Assembly: GCA_035306625.1 (NCBI GenBank) | Contig: DATGNS010000030.1 | Location: forward strand, 1 to 38,445 | DNA: 38,445 nucleotides | Source of the DNA: Serpens sp035306625 | GTDB taxonomy: Bacteria; Pseudomonadota; Gammaproteobacteria; Pseudomonadales; Pseudomonadaceae | Direction of reading: 5' to 3' | Shown: piece after piece, positions 1-10,020 of the stretch | Layout of the letters: each line of letters begins with the position of its first letter | Numbering within the stretch: position 1 is the stretch's first letter | Notes under the pieces: generated by a model | Seen by the model: the letters and a program-made list of their open reading frames with translations, nothing else | Database searches by the model: none | Told to the model about the DNA's origin: nothing | Translations under genes and position numbers: made by a program

Positions 1-1
1 G

Positions 2-1030
2 GAAAAGCTCCGCCAGGCCCGCTACGACCTGTCCCAGGAAACCGTGCGCGAATGGTTCCCCATCGACAAGGTGCTGTCCGGCCTGTTCGCCATCGTGCAG
101 AAGCTCTACGGCATCGAGATCAACGAATTGCACGACTTCGAACGCTGGCACCCGGACGTGCGCCTGTTCGAGATCCGCGAGAACGGCGAGCAGATCGGCC
201 GCTTCTACTTCGACCTCTACGCCCGGGCCAACAAGCGCGGCGGCGCCTGGATGGACGGCGCCCGCGACAAGCGCCGCACCGCCGACGGCCATCTGGTCTC
301 GCCGGTCGCCTACCTGGTGTGCAACTTCACCCCGGCCAGCGCCGGCAAGCCGGCGCTGCTGACCCATGACGAAGTGACCACCCTGTTCCACGAGTTCGGC
401 CACGGCCTGCACCACCTGCTGACCCGCGTCGAGCACGCCGGCGCCTCGGGCATCAACGGCGTGGCCTGGGACGCCGTGGAGCTGCCCAGCCAGTTCATGG
501 AGAACTGGTGCTGGGAACCGGAAGGCCTGGCGCTGATCTCCGGCCACTACCAGAGCGGCGAGCCGCTACCCCGGGAGCTGCTGGACAAGATGCTGGCGGC
601 AAAGAACTTCCAGTCCGGGCTGATGATGCTGCGCCAGCTGGAGTTCTCCATCTTCGACTTCGAGCTGCATGCCACCCATGGCGACGGTCGCAGCGTGCTG
701 GAAGTGCTGGAGGCAGTGCGCGACGAGGTGGCAGTGATGCGTCCGCCGCACTGGAACCGCTTCGCCAACGGCTTTGCACACATCTTCGCCGGCGGCTATG
801 CGGCCGGTTACTACAGCTACAAGTGGGCCGAGGTGCTGTCCGCCGACGCCTTCTCGCGTTTCGAGGAGGAAGGCGTGCTCAACCCGGAAACCGGCCGCGC
901 CTTCCGCGACGCCATCCTGGCACGCGGCGGCTCCGAGCCGCCGATGCAGCTGTTCGTGAAATTCCGTGGCCGCGAACCGGCCATCGACGCGCTGCTGCGC
1001 CACAGCGGCCTGACGGAGGAAGCGGCATGA
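2..1030 (+). CDS. prlC: Oligopeptidase A (M3 zinc metallopeptidase), 3' part
   Basis: This is the C-terminal half of oligopeptidase A, a cytoplasmic M3-family zinc peptidase that degrades short peptides and cleaved signal peptides. The reading frame is already open at base 2, so the start lies outside the window and about 342 residues are visible. The zinc site is clear: the HEFGH motif at about 387-401, followed about 30 residues later by the glutamate of ELPSQFMENW. The Gly- and Tyr-rich stretch near 790-830 (GGYAAGYYSYKWAE) is the usual M3 substrate-binding region. The TGA stop at 1028-1030 overlaps the ATG of the next gene (ATGA), which implies translational coupling. Family assignment is firm. 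The missing N-terminal part cannot be judged. Confidence 0.95.
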   Translation, partial: EKLRQARYDLSQETVREWFPIDKVLSGLFAIVQKLYGIEINELHDFERWHPDVRLFEIRENGEQIGRFYFDLYARANKRGGAWMDGARDKRRTADGHLVSPVAYLVCNFTPASAGKPALLTHDEVTTLFHEFGHGLHHLLTRVEHAGASGINGVAWDAVELPSQFMENWCWEPEGLALISGHYQSGEPLPRELLDKMLAAKNFQSGLMMLRQLEFSIFDFELHATHGDGRSVLEVLEAVRDEVAVMRPPHWNRFANGFAHIFAGGYAAGYYSYKWAEVLSADAFSRFEEEGVLNPETGRAFRDAILARGGSEPPMQLFVKFRGREPAIDALLRHSGLTEEAA

Positions 1031-1290
1031 GCGAGCCGATCAAGCGTTTCATTGCCGGTGCCGTGTGCCCGGCGTGCGAGGGGCAGGACACCATCAAGAT
1101 GTGGTCCGTCGACGGGGTGCCGCACCGCGAATGTGTGGCCTGCGGCTACGCCGACACCCTCAACGAACAGGGCATTTCCGTGCCCAGGGAACTGGGCACC
1201 CGGGTCAACCAGCCGAAACCGGTCGCGGCCAAGCCGGCGGGCCAGGCCCTGCAATTCTTCCCCAATCCCAAGCTGAAGAAGCCGCAGTAG
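1027..1290 (+). CDS. yheV: YheV-family small zinc-ribbon protein
   Basis: This 87-residue protein has two CxxC pairs (CPAC near residue 14 and CVAC about 20 residues later), which is the zinc-ribbon pattern of the YheV family. The function of that family is not established. The C-terminal third is Pro- and Lys-rich and probably unstructured. The ATG at 1027 overlaps the prlC stop by four bases, so the two genes should be co-translated; the same pairing is known from other gammaproteobacteria. The gene ends 20 nt before the end of the convergent lipoprotein gene. The two stop regions form a 7-bp inverted repeat (1284-1290 and 1311-1317), but no T-run follows, so I do not call a terminator. Confidence 0.85.
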   Translation: MSEPIKRFIAGAVCPACEGQDTIKMWSVDGVPHRECVACGYADTLNEQGISVPRELGTRVNQPKPVAAKPAGQALQFFPNPKLKKPQ

Positions 1291-1310
1291 CGGTAGGGGA
1301 CGGCGTCGGG

Positions 1311-1913
1311 CTACTGCCCGGCGCCGCGCTCGATGAGCAGCAACCGCGGTACCCGCGAGGTGACGTGGCTCACCTCCACCTCGACATCGCTGCCCAGGCG
1401 TTCCTGCAACAGATCCAACGCTCGGCTGGACTGCCAGTTGCCACGCGTCTCCAGCACCATGCGGCAATCGCAGGCACGCAACTCATCCACCAGACCATCC
1501 AGCTGGGCGGCCAGCGCCGCGTGGTCGCCCTTGTCCAGCAGCGGCAGCATGATGCTGCGCACGTGCGGCTGCAGGGCATCGCTGCCCAGTCCGGCGGTCA
1601 GCGCCGGGGCGGCGGGCAGCAGACTGCGGGCGCGGCTGAGCGCCGTGGTGGCGGTGGCCAGATCACCCTTCTGCAGGGCCTCCTGCCCCTGGCGCAGATA
1701 GGCATCGGCCAGGCGGCGCTGGTAGGGCGCCAGGCGCTCCGTATCGACACCGCGCGCGGCGGCCGCGTCGAGCAGCTGGTCCGCCTGGGCCAGCCGGCCC
1801 TCGGCAAGGTAGCGCTGGAACAGCTGACTCTGGCTGTCCTCGACGCGCGCGCTCTGGCAGCCGGCAAGGGCCAGCAGCAGGCAGGCAAGGGACAGGCGAC
1901 GGAACATTGACAT
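1311..1913 (-). CDS. PA5502-type lipoprotein of the zinc-uptake locus
   Basis: This 200-residue protein begins with a lipoprotein signal peptide ending in the lipobox LALAGC, so it should be lipid-anchored after export. The middle is helical and Ala/Leu-rich with a tetratricopeptide-like look (YLRQGQEALQKGDLATA). The C-terminal third contains a CDC motif. The start at 1913 (MSMFRRL) puts the charged residues directly before the hydrophobic segment; the frame stays open upstream to 2021 but that part reads as non-signal sequence. It lies 58 nt downstream of znuB on the same strand, so it is probably the last gene of zur-znuC-znuB. The same position holds in P. aeruginosa, where the family is named after PA5502. 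A periplasmic or outer-membrane role linked to zinc is an inference from position only. Confidence 0.8.
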   Translation of the reverse strand: MSMFRRLSLACLLLALAGCQSARVEDSQSQLFQRYLAEGRLAQADQLLDAAAARGVDTERLAPYQRRLADAYLRQGQEALQKGDLATATTALSRARSLLPAAPALTAGLGSDALQPHVRSIMLPLLDKGDHAALAAQLDGLVDELRACDCRMVLETRGNWQSSRALDLLQERLGSDVEVEVSHVTSRVPRLLLIERGAGQ

Positions 1914-1971
1914 GGAATGGCCTCGAAGGGGCGGTCGTCGGAATTCTAACCCTGCCGCACCCGGGCGCAAC

Positions 1972-2754
1972 TCAATCTCGACGCGGCAGTGCATGGCTGA
2001 GCAGGAACAGCGCGGCAGCACTGACCACGATCGAAGGCCCGGCGGGCGTGTCCCTGTACCAGGACAGCGCCAGACCGCTGCCTACCGCCAGCAGCCCCAG
2101 CAGACTGGCGCCAATGGCCATCTGCTCCGGGGTGCGCGCATGTCGCTGGGCGGTGGCCGCGGGAATGATCAGCAGCGAGGTGATCAGCAGCACGCCGACG
2201 ATCTTCATGGCCAGGGCGATCACCAGGGCGATCAGCAGCATCAGCGCCAGACGCAAACCAGCCACCGGCAGACCCTCGACCCGCGCCAGCTCCTCGTGCA
2301 CGGTGATGGCCAGCAGCGGTCGCCACAGGGGCACCAGCAGCAGCAGGACCAGCGCGCAGCCGCCCAGCACCCAGTAGAGCTCGAAACGACCGATGGCCAG
2401 CAGGTCGCCGAACAGGTAGGCCAGCAGGTCGACACGCACCTCCAGCAGGCTCATGGTCACCAGTCCCAGGGCCAGAGTGGTGGGCGCCAGGATGCCCAGC
2501 AGGGTGTCGGTGGCCAGGGCCTGACGGCCCTGCAGGGCGAGCAGCGCCACCGCCAGCAGCAGGCAGCCGGCGATCACCGTCAGGGTCGGGCTGATCGCCA
2601 GCCACAGGCCCAGGGCCACGCCGAGCAGCGCCGCATGGGACAGCGTCTCGCCGAAATAGGCCATGCGCCGCCAGACCACGAAGGAGCCCAGCGGGCCGGC
2701 CACCAGGGCCAGGGCCAGGCCGGCGAGCAGGGCGTGTAACAGGAAATCAGCCAT
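1972..2754 (-). CDS. znuB: Zinc ABC transporter permease ZnuB
   Basis: This is the integral membrane subunit of the high-affinity Zn(II) importer ZnuABC. The 260 residues are almost wholly hydrophobic, with about eight predicted membrane segments. The N-terminal motif VWRRMAYFGETLSHAALLG is characteristic of the ABC-3 permease family for zinc and manganese. Its length matches the family. The ATG at 2754 overlaps the end of znuC (2747) by 8 nt, so translation of the two is probably coupled. It is expected to be Zur-repressed through the shared promoter upstream of zur. Confidence 0.95.
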   Translation of the reverse strand: MADFLLHALLAGLALALVAGPLGSFVVWRRMAYFGETLSHAALLGVALGLWLAISPTLTVIAGCLLLAVALLALQGRQALATDTLLGILAPTTLALGLVTMSLLEVRVDLLAYLFGDLLAIGRFELYWVLGGCALVLLLLVPLWRPLLAITVHEELARVEGLPVAGLRLALMLLIALVIALAMKIVGVLLITSLLIIPAATAQRHARTPEQMAIGASLLGLLAVGSGLALSWYRDTPAGPSIVVSAAALFLLSHALPRRD

Positions 2755-3520
2755 GGTTGCAGTTCGGGCCGTGGATATGGGGTTGCTTCAGCACCACGCC
2801 GCCGTGCAGGTCGTGGGCATGGTCGTGACGGTGCTGGTAGATGGCCAGGCTGCGGGCATCGCGACCGAACAGCTCGACGAACGCCGGGTCGCCACTGACC
2901 TGCTCCGGATGGCCGGAGCAGCAGACATGACGGTTCAGGCACACCACCTGATCGGTGGCGCTCATCACCAGGTGCAGATCGTGGGACACCATCAGCACGC
3001 CGCAGCCATAGCGCTCGCGCAGCCGGCCGATCAGCCGGTACAGCGCCGCCTGACCGGCCACGTCCACGCCCTGCACCGGCTCGTCGAGCACCAGCAGCTC
3101 GGGCTTGCGCAGCAGGGCGCGGGCCAGCAGCACGCGCTGCAGCTCGCCGCCGGAGATCTTCTGCAGCGGATGGTCCAGCACCTGGGCGGCGCCGACCTCC
3201 TCCAGCGCGGCGCGCGCCATCACGGTGGTCACGCCCGGCACCAGGCGCAGGAAGCGCTGCACGCTGAGCGGCAGGGTGGGATCCACCTGCAGCTTCTGCG
3301 GCATGTAGCCGATACGCAGGCGCGGCTTGCGCCACACCGTGCCGCGATCCGGGGTCAGCAGGCCGAGCACCACGCGCACCAGGGTGGTCTTGCCCGCGCC
3401 ATTGGGACCGATCAGGGTGACGATCTCGCCCGGGCGCACCCGCAGGTCCACCGCATCCAGGGTGTCGCGGCCGTCGAAGCGCACGCTCACTCCCTGCAGG
3501 CGCAGCAGGTCGTCGCTCAT
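2747..3520 (-). CDS. znuC: Zinc ABC transporter ATP-binding protein ZnuC
   Basis: This is the cytoplasmic ATPase of the zinc importer, 257 residues. Walker A is GPNGAGKTT (residues 38-46), the signature is SGGELQR and Walker B is LLVLDEP followed by a Q-loop-type sequence. The last 30 or so residues are His-rich (HRHDHAHDLHGG, then HIHGPNCNHG) and could bind zinc on the cytoplasmic side, for example as a sensor or buffer; this is inference. The ATG at 3520 overlaps the zur stop (TGA 3517-3519) in an ATGA arrangement. The open frame continues upstream to 3958, but that part is a shadow of zur. Confidence 0.95.
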   Translation of the reverse strand: MSDDLLRLQGVSVRFDGRDTLDAVDLRVRPGEIVTLIGPNGAGKTTLVRVVLGLLTPDRGTVWRKPRLRIGYMPQKLQVDPTLPLSVQRFLRLVPGVTTVMARAALEEVGAAQVLDHPLQKISGGELQRVLLARALLRKPELLVLDEPVQGVDVAGQAALYRLIGRLRERYGCGVLMVSHDLHLVMSATDQVVCLNRHVCCSGHPEQVSGDPAFVELFGRDARSLAIYQHRHDHAHDLHGGVVLKQPHIHGPNCNHG

Positions 3521-4014
3521 GCGGCCTCCCGGCAGTTGCTGCACAGACCGACCACTTCGACGGTCTGCTGTTCCACCTGGAAACCCACCTGCCCGGCACA
3601 GTCGACGATCGCCTGGCTGATGCTCGGCTGCGACAGCTCGATGGCGGTGCGGCACTGGCGGCAGATGAGGAACTGGCCCTGGTGGTAGTGTTCCGGACGA
3701 ATGCAGCCGATGAAGGCGTTGAGCGAAGCGATGCGGTGGATCAGGCCGTTCTCCAGCAGGAAGTCCAGCGCGCGGTACACGGTGGGCGGCGCGGCGCGGC
3801 GACCGTCCTCCTCGCTCAGGGTGCCGAGGATGTCGTAGGCGCCCAGCGGTCTGTGACTCTGCCAGACCAGCTCCAGCACACGGCGGCGCAGGGCGGTGAG
3901 GCGCACGCCCTGTTTCGCGCACAGGGCATCGGCATCGGCCAGGGCGTTGTCCACGCACCGGGAATGATCATGGGGCCGGCAGGCCAGCGGTGTCTCGTCT
4001 AACGGGCGATACAT
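3517..4014 (-). CDS. zur: Zinc uptake regulator Zur (Fur family)
   Basis: This 165-residue Fur-family repressor has an N-terminal winged helix (RLTALRRRVLELVW, then APPTVYRALDFLLENGLIHRI) and a C-terminal metal-binding dimer domain. Zinc-site residues are visible as HYHQGQF, CRQC and CSNC. It represses zinc uptake genes when zinc is replete. It is the first gene of the minus-strand unit zur-znuC-znuB-lipoprotein and is divergent from znuA. The Zur-type palindrome lies at 4035-4057, 20 nt upstream of its ATG, so it very probably represses itself and znuA together. In P. aeruginosa the ortholog was first named np20. Confidence 0.93.
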   Translation of the reverse strand: MYRPLDETPLACRPHDHSRCVDNALADADALCAKQGVRLTALRRRVLELVWQSHRPLGAYDILGTLSEEDGRRAAPPTVYRALDFLLENGLIHRIASLNAFIGCIRPEHYHQGQFLICRQCRTAIELSQPSISQAIVDCAGQVGFQVEQQTVEVVGLCSNCREAA

Positions 4015-4034
4015 GGCGGCGACTTCTGCTGAAA

Positions 4035-4057
4035 GAGACGTTATTCTATAACCTTTC
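4035..4057. promoter_or_regulatory. Zur box between zur and znuA
   Basis: The core GTTATTCTATAAC (4040-4052) is a perfect 5+3+5 palindrome. The flanks GAGAC on the left and CTTTC on the right extend the match to the 23-bp gammaproteobacterial Zur consensus (GAAAT-GTTATA-N-TATAAC-ATTTC). It lies between the divergent starts of zur (4014) and znuA (about 4077), about 20 bp from each, where bound Zur would block both promoters. What is seen is the palindrome and its position; Zur binding is inferred from the consensus. Confidence 0.85.
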
Positions 4058-4076
4058 CACCCCGAGTGTCGCCATC

Positions 4077-5014
4077 GTGCTGTTCCGTCTGTCCGCCATC
4101 CTGCTGCTGTCGCTGGCCGCCCTGGGCGCCCGCGCCGATGTCTCGCTGCTCGTCAGCATCAAGCCCCTGCAACTGATCGCCGCCGCCGTGCAGGATGGCG
4201 TCGGCCAGCCCGGCGTGCTGCTGCCTCCCGGCGCGTCTGCCCATCACTACATGCTCAAGCCATCCGACGCACGCCGACTGCAGCAGGCCGACCTGTTCTA
4301 CTGGATCGGCCCGGACCTGGAGGGCTTCCTGCCCCGGATGCTGGCCACCCGAGACAAGCCTTCCCTGGCTCTCGCCAGCCTGCCGGACATGCACCTGCGA
4401 CACTTCGGTGAAACGCATCATGATCATGATCACGGCCACGCCCATGGCGACGATGACCATGATGACGACCATCACGACCACGAGCATCGCCCCGGCAGCC
4501 TCGACGCCCACCTCTGGCTGCTGCCGGAGAACGCGAAGCTGATCGCCCGCCGCATGGCCGCCGATCTGGCCCGTCTGGATGCGGCCAATGCCGACCGCTA
4601 CCAGGTCAACCTGCAGGCCTTCGAGCAGCGCCTGGGCGAGCTGGACCAGCGCCTGCGCGAGCGCCTGGCACCGCTGCAGGGCAAGCCCTTCTTCGTGTTC
4701 CACGAAACCTACGACTATTTCGAGCAAGCCTACGGCCTGCGCCACGCCGGGGTAATCAGCCTCGGCGAGGTGCAGCCCGGCGCCCGCCAGGTGGCGCGCC
4801 TGCGCGAACGCCTGCGCGCCGCCGGCCCGACCTGCCTGTTCCACGAGCCGCCGCAGGCCCCGCGCCTGGCCCACACCCTGATCGAGGGCCTGCCCGCACG
4901 CCTGGCCCCGCTGGACGCCCTCGGCCATGATCAGGCGGTGGACGCCCGGGGCTACGAGCGCCTGCTGGACACCCTGGGCAGCCAGCTGACCGGCTGCCTG
5001 ACGACGCCCGGGGC

Positions 5015-5018
<4 letters not shown>
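4077..5018 (+). CDS. znuA: Periplasmic zinc-binding protein ZnuA
   Basis: This is the periplasmic solute-binding component that hands Zn(II) to ZnuBC. The GTG at 4077 is preferred because it begins MLFRLSAILLLSLAALGARA, a clean Sec signal peptide cut before DVSLL. Starts further upstream (frame open from 3990) would put coding sequence across the Zur box and zur. About 313 residues remain. Metal-site histidines are present (ASAHHYMLKPSD, DAHLWLLPENA, FHETYDYFEQAYG), and there is a long His/Asp-rich loop at about 4414-4487 with more than a dozen histidines, typical of ZnuA. The stop TAG (5016-5018) overlaps the stop of the convergent katE in a shared CTAG. Confidence 0.93.
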
Positions 5019-7150
<2,132 letters not shown>

Positions 7151-7317
7151 GCTGGTCTCTCCTCATGCGCCGCGTGGGTCTCATCGGAAGGACCGGAGCG
7201 CCGGAGGGATGTTCCGGCCCGCTTACTGATGGCGTGGCCCGAACGCCACAATCGGCTAAAATGCGCCACTTTTGCCTGGTGCCACGCACCGTCACGCACC
7301 CACAAGGTCTGCACCCC

Positions 7318-8325
7318 GTGATCGAGTTCCAGCGAGTCCAGAAGACTTACCGCGTCGCCGGCCGCGACGTGCCGGCCCTGCAGGCGACCGACCTGCGGGT
7401 CGCGGCGGGCGAGGTATTCGGCCTGATCGGCCATTCCGGCGCCGGCAAGAGCACCCTGCTGCGCCTGATCAACCGCCTGGAGAACCCCACCGGCGGCCGC
7501 ATCATCGTCGACGGCGAGGACATCACCGCGCTGGACGCCGACGGCCTGCGCCGCTTCCGCCGCCGGGTCGGCATGATCTTCCAGCACTTCAACCTGCTCA
7601 GCTCCAGGACCGTGGCCGACAACGTGGCCCTGCCGCTGCGCCTGGCCGGCGAGCTGTCCGTCGCCGACATCGACCGCCGGGTGGCCGAGCTGCTGCGCCG
7701 CGTCGGCCTCGAGGACCACGCCCGCAAGTATCCGGCGCAGCTGTCCGGCGGCCAGAAGCAGCGCGTGGGCATTGCCCGCGCCCTGGCCACCGATCCGAAG
7801 ATCCTGCTTTGCGACGAGGCCACCAGCGCCCTGGACCCGCAGACCACCGCCCAGGTGTTGCAGCTGCTGGGGGAGATCAACCGCGAACTGGGCCTGACCA
7901 TCGTGCTGATCACCCACGAGATGGACGTGATCCGCCGCGTCTGCGACCGGGTGGCGGTGATGGACGCCGGGCGCATCGTCGAACAGGGCACGGTGGCGCA
8001 GGTGTTCCTGCACCCCACGCACCCGACCACGCGCCGTTTCGTGCTGGAGGACGAGTCCATCGACGAGCAGGCGCAGTACGAGGACTTCGCCAACGTGCCG
8101 GGGCGCATCCTGCGCCTGACCTTCCAGGGCGAGGCCACCTACCGGCCACTGCTGGGCACCGTGGCGCGCGAGACCGGGGTGGACTACAGCATCCTGGCCG
8201 GACGCATCGACCGCATCAAGGACACCCCCTACGGCCAGCTGACGCTGGCCCTGACCGGCGGCGACGTGGATGCCGCGCTGAGCCGCCTGCAGGCCGCTGA
8301 AGTCCATGTGGAGGTACTGCGCTGA
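7318..8325 (+). CDS. metN: Methionine ABC transporter ATP-binding protein MetN
   Basis: This is the ATPase of the D/L-methionine importer MetNIQ, 335 residues. Walker A is GHSGAGKST (38-46), the signature is LSGGQKQRVGIARAL and Walker B is ILLCDEATSALDP; the H-loop is ITHEMD. The C-terminal 80 to 90 residues form the NIL regulatory domain that binds methionine and inhibits transport from inside the cell. The GTG at 7318 gives the family's N-terminus (MIEFQRVQKTY); the frame is open to 7165 but upstream codons do not match the family. The stop TGA overlaps the metI ATG (TGATG). Confidence 0.95.
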   Translation: MIEFQRVQKTYRVAGRDVPALQATDLRVAAGEVFGLIGHSGAGKSTLLRLINRLENPTGGRIIVDGEDITALDADGLRRFRRRVGMIFQHFNLLSSRTVADNVALPLRLAGELSVADIDRRVAELLRRVGLEDHARKYPAQLSGGQKQRVGIARALATDPKILLCDEATSALDPQTTAQVLQLLGEINRELGLTIVLITHEMDVIRRVCDRVAVMDAGRIVEQGTVAQVFLHPTHPTTRRFVLEDESIDEQAQYEDFANVPGRILRLTFQGEATYRPLLGTVARETGVDYSILAGRIDRIKDTPYGQLTLALTGGDVDAALSRLQAAEVHVEVLR

Positions 8326-8990
8326 TGGACGCCTTCTTCGTCAACATCGACTGGTACGAGATCTGGCTGGCGACCCTGGACACCCTGCTGATGCTGGGCG
8401 GCTCGCTGCTGTTCACCGTGGTGCTCGGCCTGCCGCTGGGCGTGCTGCTGTTCCTCACCGGGCCGCGCCAGCTGTTCGACAACCGGCCGCTGTACGCGCT
8501 GCTGTCGTTCGTGGTCAACGTGCTGCGCTCGCTGCCCTTCATCATCCTCCTGATCGTGATGATCCCGTTCACCGTGCTGCTGACCGGCACCTCGCTGGGC
8601 GTGGCCGGGGCCATTCCGCCGCTGGTGGTGGGCACCACGCCCTTCTTCGCGCGCCTGGTGGAGACCGCCCTGCGCGAGGTGGACCGCGGCATCATCGAGG
8701 CCACCCAGGCCATGGGCGCCACCACCCGGCAGATCATCACCAGCGCCCTGCTGCCGGAGGCGCGGCCGGGCATCATCGCCGCCATCACAGTCACCGCCAT
8801 CACGCTGGTGTCCTATACGGCGATGGCCGGTGTGGTCGGCGCCGGTGGTCTGGGCGACCTGGCCATCCGCTTCGGCTATCAGCGTTTCCAGACGGATGTG
8901 ATGGTGGTGACCGTGGTATTGCTGCTGGTTCTGGTACAGATTCTGCAATCCGTCGGCGATCGGCTGGTGGTGCATTTTTCCCGCAAGTGA
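8325..8990 (+). CDS. metI: Methionine ABC transporter permease MetI
   Basis: This inner-membrane channel subunit of MetNIQ has 221 residues and five predicted membrane segments. The permease EAA-type loop is visible as EATQAMGATTRQIITSALLPEA, where MetN docks. The ATG at 8325 overlaps the metN stop by one base. The next gene, metQ, starts 61 nt downstream with its own strong ribosome-binding site. Confidence 0.95.
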   Translation: MDAFFVNIDWYEIWLATLDTLLMLGGSLLFTVVLGLPLGVLLFLTGPRQLFDNRPLYALLSFVVNVLRSLPFIILLIVMIPFTVLLTGTSLGVAGAIPPLVVGTTPFFARLVETALREVDRGIIEATQAMGATTRQIITSALLPEARPGIIAAITVTAITLVSYTAMAGVVGAGGLGDLAIRFGYQRFQTDVMVVTVVLLLVLVQILQSVGDRLVVHFSRK

Positions 8991-9051
8991 ACCCTTGCGG
9001 CGACCGTGACGTCGGAGCCGCGCCCGTTATCCCGCAAAGGAGTTGGAACCC

Positions 9052-9825
9052 ATGAAGAAACTGTTTGCTGCCCTGGCCGCGTTCGCGGCCTTCTCCGTCC
9101 AGGCGGCGGAAACCCTCACGGTCGCGGCCACCGCCGTGCCCCATGCCGAGCTGCTGGAGTTCGTCAAGCCGCAGCTGGCCAAGGGCGGCGTGGATCTGGA
9201 GATCAAGGTCTTTACCGACTACGTGCAGCCCAACGTGCAGGTGGCCGAGAAGCGTCTGGACGCCAACTTCTTCCAGCACCAGCCGTACCTGGATGAATTC
9301 AACAAGAGCCGCGGCACCCAGCTGGTCAGTGTGGCCGGCATCCACGTCGAGCCCTTCGGCGCCTACTCCCACAAGATCGCCGACCTGGACGACCTGCCCA
9401 ATGGCGCCAACGTGGTGATCCCCAACGACGCCACCAACGGCGGCCGTGCCCTGCTGCTGCTGGCCAAGGCCGGCATCATCACCCTCAAGCCCGAGGCCGG
9501 CATCACCGCCACCCCGCGCGACATCGCCGACAACCCCAAGCGCATCCGCATCCGCGAACTGGAAGCCGCCACCCTGCCGCGCGTGCTGAACCAGGTGGAC
9601 CTGGCGCTGATCAACACCAACTACGCCCTGGAAGCCGGCCTCAACCCGGCCGAGGACGCCCTGATCATCGAAGGCGCCGAGTCGCCGTACGTGAACATCC
9701 TGGTCGCCCGCGAGGACAACAAGGACAGCCCGGCCCTGCAGAAGCTGGTCAAGGAACTGCAGGGCGACGCGGTGAAGGCCTTCATCGAAGAGAAGTACAA
9801 GGGCGCCGTGGTGCCGGCGTTCTGA
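9052..9825 (+). CDS. metQ: Methionine-binding protein MetQ
   Basis: This is the periplasmic binding protein of the methionine importer, 257 residues, of the NlpA family. The N-terminus MKKLFAALAAFAAFSVQA is a Sec signal peptide. There is no lipobox cysteine, so it should be soluble in the periplasm, unlike E. coli MetQ. Family motifs include FTDYVQPN, ANFFQHQPYLDEF and the late INTNYALEAGL. The ATG at 9052 is chosen because AAGGAG lies about 9 nt upstream; the in-frame TTG at 9043 lacks this. A rho-independent terminator follows 18 nt after the stop. Confidence 0.95.
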   Translation: MKKLFAALAAFAAFSVQAAETLTVAATAVPHAELLEFVKPQLAKGGVDLEIKVFTDYVQPNVQVAEKRLDANFFQHQPYLDEFNKSRGTQLVSVAGIHVEPFGAYSHKIADLDDLPNGANVVIPNDATNGGRALLLLAKAGIITLKPEAGITATPRDIADNPKRIRIRELEAATLPRVLNQVDLALINTNYALEAGLNPAEDALIIEGAESPYVNILVAREDNKDSPALQKLVKELQGDAVKAFIEEKYKGAVVPAF

Positions 9826-9843
9826 GCCGAGCCTCCCGTCCAG

Positions 9844-9875
9844 ACGAAGCCCGCCCTGTGCGGGCTTCGTTTTTT
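9844..9875 (+). terminator. Rho-independent terminator of metNIQ
   Basis: A perfect 11-bp stem (ACGAAGCCCGC at 9844-9854 and its complement at 9860-9870) encloses a CCTGT loop and runs into six consecutive T residues ending at 9875. It begins 18 nt after the metQ stop and closes the operon. The minus strand shows no matching T-run, so it should act mainly on plus-strand transcripts. Confidence 0.93.
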
Positions 9876-9888
9876 GGTGGCCCCTGCC

Positions 9889-10020
9889 CGCAGGAGCGGC
9901 TTCAGCCGCGATCCGAGGCATTCGCAGCCACGCCACGGCGGCCGGAAGACGCCGACCGCCCTACGGCACCCTGCCGCCGAACCTGAACCGTAGGGTGGTC
10001 AACGCCTCGCGTTGGCCACC
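9889..10020. repeat. Cluster of Pseudomonas-type palindromic intergenic repeats
   Basis: Three palindromic units follow the metQ terminator. A REP-like unit (AGGAGCGGCTTCAGCCGCGA) has the 6+2+6 stem at 9896-9909. An imperfect GC-rich palindrome spans about 9938-9960. A third unit at 9994-10020 has arms GGTGGTCAACGC and GCGTTGGCCACC, 11 of 12 paired, preceded by CCGTAGG. I recall closely similar units scattered between genes of many Pseudomonas genomes, but copy number cannot be tested here. The last unit runs into the 3' end of the minus-strand CtaG gene. Confidence 0.65.

Noticed and set aside
1284..1317. Bidirectional terminator between yheV and the lipoprotein gene
   Set aside because: The 7-bp inverted repeat is mostly made of the two CAG-TAG gene ends, with a 20-nt loop and no T-run.
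3990..4076. Upstream start for znuA giving 342 residues
   Set aside because: It would place coding sequence over the Zur box and the zur start, and would bury the signal peptide 29 residues inside.
7151..7317. SAM riboswitch or S-box leader before metN
   Set aside because: No conserved riboswitch pattern. There is only a short 6-bp hairpin (TGGCGT/ACGCCA) and a possible TAAAAT -10 without a -35.
9999..10020. Insertion sequence end at the ctaG 3' end
   Set aside because: The palindrome is short and resembles known intergenic repeats. There is no transposase gene and no target duplication.
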